From assembly GCA_021163775.1 (NCBI GenBank), contig JAGGTI010000057.1, positions 1-35,841 of the forward strand: 35,841 nucleotides of DNA, written 5' to 3'. Every line of letters begins with the position of its first letter. The first letter of the stretch is position 1. The DNA comes from Candidatus Zixiibacteriota bacterium (GTDB lineage: Bacteria; Zixibacteria; MSB-5A5; GN15; FEB-12). The notes beneath the pieces are model-generated. The model had not been told where the DNA came from. It worked only from the letters and a program-made list of their open reading frames with translations, and searched no databases. Positions 1 to 8,033 of this stretch are shown here, piece after piece. The translations under genes were made by a program, and so were the position numbers.

Positions 1-358
1 CCTGTGCTGGATTTGTGCTGTAATTGTGGCTGTTATCCCTATTTAACTTGAGGCATAAATGGAAGTGAGCTATCAGGTTGCCGGGATGTTGCTGTACCAG
101 CTGAACTCCATGACGGGTAGCCTATTACGCACCTGAGAGTCCACCGTCGCTGTTATTATTCAATCACAGACTCAACTTACTCCAATTGTACATTGTCAGA
201 CAATCCGGATATCTGGGTTTGAAATTTAAGCCACAGTAGGGCGGAACCCCTTGGTGGTTCCGCCAATAATGGCAAAACCGCTAAGGGGTTTTGCCCTACG
301 CTAGCTTCATGGTCGGTTTGTTCTTTCCAATCGCCTCTCATGTAGCTATCCTTGTCCC
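1..358. other. Left-edge non-coding stretch
   Basis: I see no convincing gene here. Open frames are short and none has a recognisable product. The only clear structure is the paired hairpin element near its right end, described separately. The promoter for the downstream transporter gene presumably lies here, but I could not pick a credible -35/-10 pair. Confidence 0.5.
236..299. repeat. Paired-hairpin intergenic element, class A
   Basis: An outer 7-bp inverted repeat (GTAGGGC at 236-242, GCCCTAC at 293-299) encloses two perfect hairpins. Hairpin 1 is GGCGGAACC, loop CCTTGGT, GGTTCCGCC (240-264). Hairpin 2 is GGCAAAACC, loop GCTAAGG, GGTTTTGCC (271-295). The second loop read on the other strand is CCTTAGC, so hairpin 2 looks like an inverted relative of hairpin 1. 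There is no T-tract, so it is not a standard intrinsic terminator. Confidence 0.85.
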
Positions 359-1264
359 ATGAACACCGACACCCGGCCAACCCTGTTCAATCCCCTGATA
401 TTGCTCATCCTCGGAGCGGTTTGTATTAGTTTCGCGCCGGTGTTTGTCAAACTGGTTGGTGAAAGTCGACTGGGACCGACCGCGATCGGGTTTTGGCGAA
501 CCTTATTTGGTGCCCTGGTGCTGTTTGCTGTTTCGTTTTTACGTGGTTCACGTTTGTCGTTGTCGCCACGGTTATTGAAGTTCGCGGTGTTAGCGGGGTT
601 CATATTTTTCGTTGATCTTTTTGTCTGGCACCGATCGGTTATCTACAGTGGGGCGGGGATGTCAACCATTCTTGCCAACACCCAGGTTTTCGTAACAGCG
701 ATACTCAGTTTTTTTATATTCAAAGAAAAACTTAGTCTCCGTTTCTGGGTAGCGGCAGTCAGTGCTATCGGTGGGATTGCTTTGCTGGTTGGGTTGGCCA
801 CAGATGAAGTGGTTTTCGATACTAGATATCTTCAGGGTATTGCCTTTGGACTAATAACCGGGGTTGTCTATGGTCACTACCTGGTAACGATGCGTTGGGT
901 CAGTCACCGCGAAGTTATCCCCGACGTCATGCTTTTCATAGCTTGGGCCTCGGCTTTCTCCACGCTTTTTCTTGGTGTGAGCGCAGTGTTGGAATCGGTT
1001 CCGATGATACCACCAGATACCGCCAGTTGGATATATTTGATATCGCTCGGTTTGGTGGCTCAGGCGTTAGGTTGGTGGGCGATCACATCGTCGCTGGCAA
1101 AAATTGTAGCTTCGCGGGCCGGGTTGATTTTGTTACTTCAGCCAACTCTGGCGATGGTCTGGGGAGTGCTGATGTTCTCCGAGCAGTTTACGCCCACCCA
1201 GGCGCTCGGTGCGACGATAACCTTGACAGCGATATACTTCGGGGGGGTACGGAAACACGATTAG
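359..1264 (+). CDS. EamA/DMT-family membrane transporter
   Basis: A 301-residue, very hydrophobic protein with the length and layout of the drug/metabolite transporter superfamily: about ten membrane helices in two EamA repeats, roughly residues 12-145 and 160-295. The first repeat contains the family-typical aromatic/basic stretch WRTLFGALVL and the second a GWWAITSSLAKI segment. Such proteins move small metabolites or drugs across the inner membrane, but the substrate cannot be told from sequence. The ATG at 359 gives a short N-terminus directly before helix 1. No strong ribosome-binding site is visible. It converges with the large minus-strand gene that ends 56 bases downstream, so it is likely monocistronic. 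Confidence 0.85.
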   Translation: MNTDTRPTLFNPLILLILGAVCISFAPVFVKLVGESRLGPTAIGFWRTLFGALVLFAVSFLRGSRLSLSPRLLKFAVLAGFIFFVDLFVWHRSVIYSGAGMSTILANTQVFVTAILSFFIFKEKLSLRFWVAAVSAIGGIALLVGLATDEVVFDTRYLQGIAFGLITGVVYGHYLVTMRWVSHREVIPDVMLFIAWASAFSTLFLGVSAVLESVPMIPPDTASWIYLISLGLVAQALGWWAITSSLAKIVASRAGLILLLQPTLAMVWGVLMFSEQFTPTQALGATITLTAIYFGGVRKHD

Positions 1265-1319
1265 GAGCACCCGACACCACGCAAGTGGGCAAAGCTCATT
1301 CTGTTCCGATCAGCCCCGA

Positions 1320-4300
1320 TTATCGACTAAATACCAGAGGCGCATCAAATGCATCCATAATCTGGCGGGCAAACACCTCAAATGCATTATGGGTGCAGAA
1401 ACCATCTTGCACCTTCATTGCGTAAGAGCGGCGAAGTGTTCGCGTGGACTCATTCCAAGCCGAGCTACACTCAAAGGTAAGTAGGGAATCGTGGAACTGA
1501 ACCGGATCTATCATTTGGGGCTGGCCGAATTCCTCCGGTGCTTTAAGCTCGATGGTCTTTTCGTACCGTCCCACGAAACCGCGCAGATCGACCAGATAAT
1601 CACGTTTACCGTCTTTGACAAGGGCCGGCACCAGCCCTTTGGATACAAACGACCAATCGGGCATATTGACAATCGTCATGTTACCGAAGCTCTGCATATT
1701 CAGGTCGAGCTGGCCGTATAGATCCCGAACAAAGACCGAATCAGAAGTCTCTATTTCATCGTGTGTAACTGAATCGATAGATATGGTTACGCCCAGACTG
1801 GCCGAGTAATCAGTTTCGATTTGTTCCCTGAGTTCCGAAGGAGTGACACCTCTCAAATCGTACCGTCGATAACCGGCCTCCAGATTGTAATACTCGCTAC
1901 GGTAGTCCATCTCAAAGTGGCCGTCATCGGATGGGCTCAGACGCATGGTAAAAACCGAGTGATTGCCTGAAGCTTCGGCGTTGTGGAGGTGTGCCAGCGA
2001 CCGAGTGTCATTCGGATTGATCACCAGAAATGGTTGCCCCGCAAAATCGTGTGTAATGGATTGGTTCGGTGGAAACGGAACATCGGTAGCATCTACGTAC
2101 AGGGTGTCGTTGTCTATCACGCAGGCGGCAATCAGGTGATCGAAAGCAAATTGGGGAAGTGGCAGTTGAGTGCCTTCGGAGCGACTCATAGTGAGCACCG
2201 GCCAAGCTTCCAAACCGACCTCGCGCAACATAGCAACAAGCAAGTGTCCCTTGTCTTTGCAGTCCCCCCACCGATTCAACAGCACTTGATCCGGCCCGTG
2301 AGGGATGGAGGCATCGTAAGAGAATTGAAACACCTGATACGGTATCTGCTGAACCACATAATCGTATAAGCATCTCAACTTGTCTTCATCTTTCTCCAGA
2401 CCAGCCGTAATTTCCCGAGCGAGTTTGACGGCTCTCGGGTTATGATCAATGATCGCCTCGCTTATGGCCGAATACCAGTGACGAATAGTATTCCAGTCAG
2501 AGATGGAACTTACATAGATCATCCCCAACAGGTCCAGAGATGGTGGTGCCATAGCGCAATCGACATTCATAGCTGGATAGTTTTCTCCCTGCCATGTCAA
2601 CTGATGATATCCGAAATGCTCGGAAATGTTGGGTTCTCCGGCTGGAGTTACTACCGAATAGTTGATATCGTCGCGCTGGCTCAGAACAGTGAATTCCCAC
2701 TTTCGTTGATAGCGGGAAGAATACACCTGATAAGTGTTCCAGTATTCTTTCCAGAGGTCACCGCTACGGGCATACCATGTGCGATAGTGGATTTCAATAG
2801 CATCCCCCGGTTGCAGATCCCGAAAGACGACATTACTGCCATCGACTTCGCCGCCCAACGGTGGCTGGCCCTGGCGCAGGCGGCGTGCCGTGAGTAGCTT
2901 GTTGAACCACTGGGAATTATCAAAACCGAGATACATCTCCTGAACCTGTTCGACCGCATCCCGATCAAGAAGCACTATTGCCCAGTGCTTATCGGAATGC
3001 ACGACTCCAGACTCAAACACTATTTCTTTATGCGAATCAAGAAGGTACCAAAAACTGCTTGGGCCGCGTTCCTGTTCGCTCGGTTCCCGGTTCCACAATG
3101 CCATGACATCGTGAGAACCAAATATATCATCGTAGGGAACCGAATTGTGCAGTGAGTCAAGCTCAACATAGGGACGCACAGCGGCTGGTTTTACCCGATG
3201 AATCGTTGCTAGAACATCGCGCGCTTTGTCCGATTCGCCACTCCGAGAGTAGACGGCGTGCAACAGGCTGTAGAGTTCGATATTAGAGGGGAAGACTCTA
3301 ATGAGCGAATCCAGGAGGGGAACCACTTTTTTCCCAGTCTGCATGTTTAGATGTGAATTTACCAGCGAATTTACCAGGAAATCGGTGTGAGAAAAAGCCT
3401 TGATAGCTTTCTGCGCACTCTCAATGGCTTTCTTCCACTTGCTGAGTCCCTGTAGATAGCCACTCGATTCCAGCAGTTTCGACTTTAGATCCGAACCTTT
3501 TTCACAAGCTCGCAGGAATTCTTCGTAGGCCGATTCCGGATCACTAAGTAGATTCTGGTAATAGACGCTCTTGATCGTCGCCAGGCTGGTGTTGGTGGGA
3601 TACTTGGCATCAAGTTCGTCTATACTGGCAATGGCTCTGGGAATATCACCCTCTAAAAGCGGCTTAAGGGCTGACATCATCTCGAACGCTATCCGCCCCG
3701 GATAAATTGAGTCTAACACAATGTGAGCATTGATCTGAACAGCATAGCTTTCCGCGGTGGTCACATTCCAATACCAGTCGGTCAGCGGGGTTGACACTGC
3801 CTGGCGGATATGCCCGAGGTACTCCGTCCCCTTGGTACTCTCGTCATTGTAAATCAATGCCCGTGATAAAATCCATGTTTCCAGCAACGACAGATCACCC
3901 TCGGCAAACAGGTCTTCAAACGATTCGATGACCTCATCCGCATAACCATTGTAGGTTTTCAACATAGCCCACCAGTAGCGATCATCCGGCCGGGCAGGTC
4001 GGCTGGTCACCATGGTATCATAGGGGTCAAAAATTGGGTGAACCAGAGTTGCTTCCGATGGCCCGTCTATCGGTACATCGGACAGGCGCAACCAGGCCAG
4101 TCCCTCGATCTGGGCGTACTTGGTATCCAGCAGGTTGATATGGAGAATAGAACCACCCTGGGTCTGGCAAATTACCATCGCCAGTTCGTGAGTTCCCTTG
4201 GACAATTTCACTCTGACACCTTCCCGCTGGACGGCGTTGCGAGACAGTGGGTCGTTGTGGACAGTCTCTCTGTCGATAGCAACTCGACCGCTGAACGAAC

Positions 4301-5042
4301 CACCGAGAAGAATCACTACTTCCATGTCCTCCGGTAACGAGAAGTATGTTCTGAACTGACAGGCTGTCTCCGCCTCGTCTTCGAGAGCCCTGCCAGGCAG
4401 GATTGATCCGAATTGGTCAGCGGGTAACCAAGTCCAGACGCATCGAAATCCGAGTTTGCCAGGAACACAAGATAGAGTGTCCATAGGTTCCCCTTCTATC
4501 GGAAGGGGTCGATAGGCGGCAATGTTAGTCCGGTTGTCAAAAGGTCCTGTGATCCAGCCGCCCGGGCAGGTCCCGAGGGTTTCGAGTCGATCCTTGGGCA
4601 ATTCCAGCTTAGTTTTTTCGAGGAGGGAACCTTCAATGCGATAGCCCATGTAACGCAAAGCCCCATCACTTGTCTCTATCAGTGAGCGGGTCAATTGTTC
4701 GGTGAGTTCGTTGCTCTCGGCCCATTCGTCCATCGTGCTGGCCAGATACTCAAAGATCGCCGGCAGATATGGACTTCCCGGGTCGGCGTCAATATACTCC
4801 CGCACCCTATCGACCTCTGACTTATGATCGAAATCAAAGTAGGCGGACAGTATCAAACCCCGAAGTGCCTCTGGATCTTTGGGCGATTGATCCAGATGTT
4901 GCTCAAAGAGATTGCGAGCCTCGACGATACGAAGATCGTGGAGTGCCTGCCAGGCTTCATCCAGATCGGTCTCGGCTAGTATGCCGACCGGAAGGATCAA
5001 TGATAGGGCAAAACTTAGAGAGAGAAGCCAACGAAACACCAT
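1320..5042 (-). CDS. Secreted TPR / DUF3857 / transglutaminase-like protein
   Basis: A 1240-residue exported protein. Residues 1-23 are a signal peptide ending ILA. The first half (about 25-640) is helical and contains TPR-like segments, for example around DPEALRGLILSAYFDF and the NIELYSLLHAVYSRSGESDKA stretch near residue 590. It is followed by a DUF3857-like beta domain (about 650-880), then a transglutaminase-like core with a plausible triad: Cys928 in GDCKDK, His969 in FDHL and Asp984 in DATD. The remainder resembles the beta-rich C-terminal part seen in DUF3857 proteins. The reaction is unknown; related proteins may be peptidases, cross-linking enzymes or scaffolds in the periplasm or on the surface. 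It stands alone on the minus strand. The ATG is chosen because the signal peptide begins there. Confidence 0.85.
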   Translation of the reverse strand: MVFRWLLSLSFALSLILPVGILAETDLDEAWQALHDLRIVEARNLFEQHLDQSPKDPEALRGLILSAYFDFDHKSEVDRVREYIDADPGSPYLPAIFEYLASTMDEWAESNELTEQLTRSLIETSDGALRYMGYRIEGSLLEKTKLELPKDRLETLGTCPGGWITGPFDNRTNIAAYRPLPIEGEPMDTLSCVPGKLGFRCVWTWLPADQFGSILPGRALEDEAETACQFRTYFSLPEDMEVVILLGGSFSGRVAIDRETVHNDPLSRNAVQREGVRVKLSKGTHELAMVICQTQGGSILHINLLDTKYAQIEGLAWLRLSDVPIDGPSEATLVHPIFDPYDTMVTSRPARPDDRYWWAMLKTYNGYADEVIESFEDLFAEGDLSLLETWILSRALIYNDESTKGTEYLGHIRQAVSTPLTDWYWNVTTAESYAVQINAHIVLDSIYPGRIAFEMMSALKPLLEGDIPRAIASIDELDAKYPTNTSLATIKSVYYQNLLSDPESAYEEFLRACEKGSDLKSKLLESSGYLQGLSKWKKAIESAQKAIKAFSHTDFLVNSLVNSHLNMQTGKKVVPLLDSLIRVFPSNIELYSLLHAVYSRSGESDKARDVLATIHRVKPAAVRPYVELDSLHNSVPYDDIFGSHDVMALWNREPSEQERGPSSFWYLLDSHKEIVFESGVVHSDKHWAIVLLDRDAVEQVQEMYLGFDNSQWFNKLLTARRLRQGQPPLGGEVDGSNVVFRDLQPGDAIEIHYRTWYARSGDLWKEYWNTYQVYSSRYQRKWEFTVLSQRDDINYSVVTPAGEPNISEHFGYHQLTWQGENYPAMNVDCAMAPPSLDLLGMIYVSSISDWNTIRHWYSAISEAIIDHNPRAVKLAREITAGLEKDEDKLRCLYDYVVQQIPYQVFQFSYDASIPHGPDQVLLNRWGDCKDKGHLLVAMLREVGLEAWPVLTMSRSEGTQLPLPQFAFDHLIAACVIDNDTLYVDATDVPFPPNQSITHDFAGQPFLVINPNDTRSLAHLHNAEASGNHSVFTMRLSPSDDGHFEMDYRSEYYNLEAGYRRYDLRGVTPSELREQIETDYSASLGVTISIDSVTHDEIETSDSVFVRDLYGQLDLNMQSFGNMTIVNMPDWSFVSKGLVPALVKDGKRDYLVDLRGFVGRYEKTIELKAPEEFGQPQMIDPVQFHDSLLTFECSSAWNESTRTLRRSYAMKVQDGFCTHNAFEVFARQIMDAFDAPLVFSR

Positions 5043-5375
5043 GGGTCATCCTTTCCATTACAACCACAGGTTGCAGTTTAGCCAAAAGCGTGAGGGAGTA
5101 ACCACACACACGATACACATGCGATCATCCGCTGGTGATATCCTGTGTACCAGCTCCCACAGTTTTTGCAAGGGTAACTATGATAACGTACGTCATATAG
5201 TCATATTATATATTCAGGATAGCCCGAAGTCAACCATGACAGGGGAGACGATCAGAAATAGGGATGTAGCCGCCCCCAATATGAAACGGGGACGGTTGCG
5301 AAAGGTCAGCAAGTTCTTGTAGGGCGAGTCCGTCTTCGAACCCGCCATTGATACAAATCGACTGAGGATATTCTT

Positions 5376-5403
5376 GTAGGTCAAAACCCCTTAGCGGTTC
5401 CGA
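5376..5403. repeat. Degenerate class A hairpin
   Basis: GTAGGTC at 5376-5382 matches the outer arm of the element at 10806. It is followed by AAAACC, loop CCTTAGC, GGTTCCGA (to 5403). The inner four base pairs hold, but two stem positions no longer pair, so this looks like a decayed copy. Confidence 0.5.
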
Positions 5404-5445
5404 CATCCGGCAGACGTGGAGAGGTTGTCCCATAAGTTACATGTT

Positions 5446-5489
5446 CTGCCAGTTTGTGCGTCCGCCTTGGCGGGCGTGTGAGCTGGCAG
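5446..5489. repeat. Nested inverted repeat
   Basis: CTGCCAG (5446-5452) pairs with CTGGCAG (5483-5489). Between them, CCGCC and GGCGG form an inner hairpin with a two-base TT loop (5462-5473). It has the same stem-in-stem design as its neighbours but a different sequence. Confidence 0.6.
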
Positions 5490-5532
5490 TATACGGGATC
5501 GATTGACGACCAACATCATTTTTGCACAATAG

Positions 5533-5577
5533 TCGACAGGTCACAACGTCGACTTCGTCGACGCAAGGACCTGTCGA
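5533..5577. repeat. Nested inverted repeat with double stem
   Basis: The outer arms TCGACAGGTC (5533-5542) and GACCTGTCGA (5568-5577) pair perfectly over 10 bp. Inside, CGTCGAC (5547-5553), loop TTC, GTCGACG (5557-5563) pairs perfectly over 7 bp. ACAA and CAAG form internal loops. There is no T-tract. Confidence 0.75.
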
Positions 5578-5684
5578 AACACTTGGCGCCGATTTTTGGG
5601 ACAGCCTCTGGACATCTGCCGAACACAAAACCTGTCGGGTTTCTCCGGTCGCTGGAGCGCCCATCGGAACGCCGACCTACAAGA

Positions 5685-5753
5685 TTTGTGCGTGGTGTAC
5701 GTCCCCGTGCGCCACGAGCTTTGGGGCAGACGAGGGCGTCTGCCACCCACAAA
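5685..5753. repeat. Paired-hairpin intergenic element, class C
   Basis: The outer arms are TTTGTG (5685-5690) and CACAAA (5748-5753). Hairpin 1 is GTGGTGTACG, loop TCCC, CGTGCGCCAC (5692-5715), ten pairs if G-U wobbles count. Hairpin 2 is GGCAGACG, loop AGGG, CGTCTGCC (5725-5744), eight perfect pairs. The GGCAGACG stem recurs at 23663-23681 with another loop. Confidence 0.7.
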
Positions 5754-5788
5754 CATAGGTATTGTTGTAGAGTTAAAATCGAATCAAG

Positions 5789-5859
5789 CTGGGGGACAGG
5801 GATTCGAACCCCGATACTACGGTCCAGAGCCGCATGTCCTGCCATTGGACGATCCCCCA
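5789..5859 (-). tRNA. tRNA-Gln (anticodon CUG)
   Basis: Read on the minus strand this folds as a 71-nt tRNA. The acceptor is TGGGGGA pairing with TCCCCCA, with discriminator G. The anticodon arm is TGCGG, loop CTCTGGA, CCGTA, giving anticodon CTG for codon CAG. The T arm is CGGGG, loop TTCGAAT, CCCTG with one wobble pair. A U1-A72 start is typical of glutamine tRNAs. CCA is not encoded. It lies downstream of the thiamine pyrophosphokinase gene on the same strand. Confidence 0.95.
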
Positions 5860-5965
5860 GTAATAAACTGGTCTATCGGCACAACGCCGATACTTTTGAC
5901 CTCTGGACGGCCCGGAATATACGAATTACAAATCGTGTGTCAAGCCGAACTCTTCCCCAATGTCA

Positions 5966-6643
5966 CTATCCGGTCAGTCTGATCAGAAAAGATTCCCCAA
6001 CTACCCGTACCGAGGCCCGTCCAGAGATTATCCGGTTCCGGGTTGATCGCGTCTGGCCACGTTTCACGCATGCCTCACGAACATTATATGCGGTTCCGGT
6101 CCAACTCAACTTGATCAAGGTGGATAGCGGTATAACCGAAACTGTACTGCCAGTGGCTCGTTCGAACCGATGGGTGTTGTTCTTCAGATAAAAAGCCTCA
6201 AAATGAGGTCCCACCAGTCGTAGCTGTGTCGGTCGGGAACGGCTAGGACGGGCTTTTCGAGCCAGCAGGAACAGGTTTGCGAGGAAATGATCGGGATCAC
6301 CAATCGCCGGCTGGATGATATCAATATCCCTGGTTCCTGCATCCAGACAGTGGTCCAGCGCCAGTTCGGTGTCGGTTTGGTCCTTCTCGACCGGGTGAAC
6401 CAGAACCTGAGTTCGAGGCGAGAGGTTGCTCGGTATGCCGCCTAAAGAATCGAGATCGCCTATCAGAAGATGAGGGAACGTTCCTGATCGTGCGAAATAT
6501 CGATATCCGCCGTCAACCGCTACACGTACACGCCCACGGGCAAGTTTTCGAAAGAACCGTACTCGCCCACGGGCAAGTTTTCGATAGAACGGGAAATCTC
6601 TCTCGTAGTATCGCCCAGCCAGAAAAAGAGCATAGTTTTTCAT
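5966..6643 (-). CDS. Thiamine pyrophosphokinase
   Basis: A 225-residue protein with the thiamine diphosphokinase signature: VAVDGGYRYFARSG (about residues 41-54), then PHLLIGDLDSLG, then VEKDQTDTELAL, whose acidic residues bind Mg-ATP in the family. The enzyme transfers pyrophosphate from ATP to thiamine, making the cofactor TPP. The C-terminal beta-sandwich (about 140-225) is present. An 11-residue tandem duplication, RKLARGRVR twice, sits just before the first motif and is unusual; see the repeat at 6531. The start codon lies five bases after the glucokinase stop, suggesting co-transcription, though no clear Shine-Dalgarno is seen. Its product is needed by the transketolase in the same cluster. 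Confidence 0.85.
   Translation of the reverse strand: MKNYALFLAGRYYERDFPFYRKLARGRVRFFRKLARGRVRVAVDGGYRYFARSGTFPHLLIGDLDSLGGIPSNLSPRTQVLVHPVEKDQTDTELALDHCLDAGTRDIDIIQPAIGDPDHFLANLFLLARKARPSRSRPTQLRLVGPHFEAFYLKNNTHRFERATGSTVSVIPLSTLIKLSWTGTAYNVREACVKRGQTRSTRNRIISGRASVRVVGESFLIRLTG
6531..6596. repeat. 33-bp tandem duplication inside the TPK gene
   Basis: Two adjacent 33-bp units begin with CGCCCACGGGCAAGTTTTCG at 6531 and 6564. The first 21 bases are identical and the last third has drifted. Because 33 is a multiple of three, the duplication adds 11 residues and keeps the frame. Confidence 0.9.
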
Positions 6644-6648
6644 CGAGT

Positions 6649-7623
6649 TCAGAGCGTCATGCCGATCGCCGCCGCTCCACGAAGGGCAGTCTGCTCATAG
6701 ATTATGACCCTGACCGGCGTGGAAGTTAGGAGCGATTCCATCTTGCCTTTTTTGATAAATCGCTTCATGAACCGGCCACTATCCATTGCTGTCACAATCC
6801 GCGGAGCAATGACCCCACCGACATACAACCCACCGATGGCCATGCTCTTGAGCGTCAGATTAGCGGCTTCGGAAGCAAAACAGTCGATAAAAATATCCAG
6901 AGTACGCGATGCGGTTCGGTCTTTACCGGCCAGGGCTTTTTCGACGATCGCCCCAGGAATATCATCCGCTTTATCGACCCAGGCACCGTGCTTGCCACCC
7001 TGGGTATCAACCAGGAAGTTGAAAATATTCTGAAGGCCACGCCGTGACACGATATCTTCAACCTCCACCTGTCCCAATTCTGAGTAGAGATACTGGTACA
7101 ATTCAACTTCGAGTTGGTTACCAGGGGCAAAATCCCCGTGACCGCCTTCGGACGCAACCGGCGTTAGTTTCCCGCCGTTAGCGTAGATCAACGCTTCGCC
7201 CAGACCGGTTCCAGCCGAGATCAGTCCCAGGTTGCCGTCTGCGGAATCATCACCTTTGTTTAGGGTGAAGAAGTGGCGCGGTTGCAGGCATGATAGTCCA
7301 TGCGCGGTTGCCACCAAATCGTTGACCAATTTAACACTTTGGAAACCGAAATCACTTTTCAGGTCAGCGGCGGTTAACCGCCAGGGCAGGTTAGTGGTTT
7401 CTACGCTCTGGTTAATGACCGGTCCAGCCACACCAAAACAGGCGATCGAAAATTTGGCTCGACTTTTTCGTAAATAAAGGTTAAGGATACTGTCGAAATT
7501 TGAAAAATCGGCACAGGAATAAGTTTGCCGTCCAATAAGTCGAACACCATCACCCTTCTGCTCAACTATCCGAGCGAAGTTGACCGAAGAACCGCTGATA
7601 TAGCCCGCCAATATACTTGCCAT
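6649..7623 (-). CDS. glk: Glucokinase
   Basis: A 324-residue cytoplasmic sugar kinase of the Glk family (ASKHA fold). It phosphorylates glucose to glucose-6-phosphate with ATP. Visible motifs are CFGVAGPV and TTNLPWRL (about residues 62-83), the catalytic-Asp segment LVNDLVATAHGL, the sugar-binding ISAGTGLGEALI and EGGHGDFAPGN, and an adenosine-binding MAIGGLYVGGVIAPR near residue 263. Length and motif order fit Glk rather than ROK kinases, since the ROK Cys-rich zinc motif is absent. AGAGGAC lies about six bases before the ATG. Preceded by the YbjQ-like gene (22-base gap) and followed by TPK (5-base gap), it appears to belong to a minus-strand operon. Confidence 0.88.
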   Translation of the reverse strand: MASILAGYISGSSVNFARIVEQKGDGVRLIGRQTYSCADFSNFDSILNLYLRKSRAKFSIACFGVAGPVINQSVETTNLPWRLTAADLKSDFGFQSVKLVNDLVATAHGLSCLQPRHFFTLNKGDDSADGNLGLISAGTGLGEALIYANGGKLTPVASEGGHGDFAPGNQLEVELYQYLYSELGQVEVEDIVSRRGLQNIFNFLVDTQGGKHGAWVDKADDIPGAIVEKALAGKDRTASRTLDIFIDCFASEAANLTLKSMAIGGLYVGGVIAPRIVTAMDSGRFMKRFIKKGKMESLLTSTPVRVIIYEQTALRGAAAIGMTL

Positions 7624-7645
7624 CTTTGTCCTCTAACCCTAAGGG

Positions 7646-7969
7646 CTATTTGATCGTCACCGCTGTACCACTGGCTGAAACCATCAACATATTGCCACTA
7701 CCCATGCCGATAGTCTCGTAGTCGAGATCGATTCCGACAATGGTATTGGCACCAACCTCAAGGGCTTTTTCTTCCATCTCGCCAATCGCAATATCTTTGG
7801 CCTTCTGTAATTCTTTTTCGTACGCCTGCGATCTTCCACCAACAATATCGCGAATTGAAGCGAAAAAGTCCTTCACAAAATTGGCCCCGAGAATAGCCTC
7901 ACCACTGACCAAACCGTGATATTCGACTATTTGTTTGCCCTCGATATTGGGTGTCGTAGTTTTTAGCAT
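7646..7969 (-). CDS. YbjQ/UPF0145 family protein
   Basis: A 107-residue protein with family hallmarks: [33 protein letters not shown] (two halves, about residues 16-48), then [22 protein letters not shown] and a C-terminal SASGTAVTI. The family forms small oligomeric rings and has been annotated as heavy-metal-binding, but its role is not settled. AGGA lies about eight bases before the ATG. It sits between transketolase and glucokinase on the same strand; nothing in the sequence ties it functionally to sugar metabolism. Confidence 0.88.
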   Translation of the reverse strand: MLKTTTPNIEGKQIVEYHGLVSGEAILGANFVKDFFASIRDIVGGRSQAYEKELQKAKDIAIGEMEEKALEVGANTIVGIDLDYETIGMGSGNMLMVSASGTAVTIK

Positions 7970-8033
7970 AATTGTATTCCTGTATACTCCTGTTACCGAA
8001 GCCAGGTTTCTCCGGCCTCGAAAATATCCATTT

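Larger units (their letters stand above)
5043..5788. other. Gene-free, hairpin-rich spacer
   Basis: No open frame in this stretch resembles a real protein. The left part (about 5050-5330) is featureless apart from an AT-rich patch near 5190-5220. The right part (about 5370-5760) is packed with inverted repeats, listed separately. The short frames crossing the repeats are by-products of GC-rich stems. Confidence 0.6.

Noticed and set aside
895-1425. 176-codon plus-strand frame overlapping the transporter gene
   Set aside because: It lies in another frame of a well-supported membrane protein and has no domain or start context.
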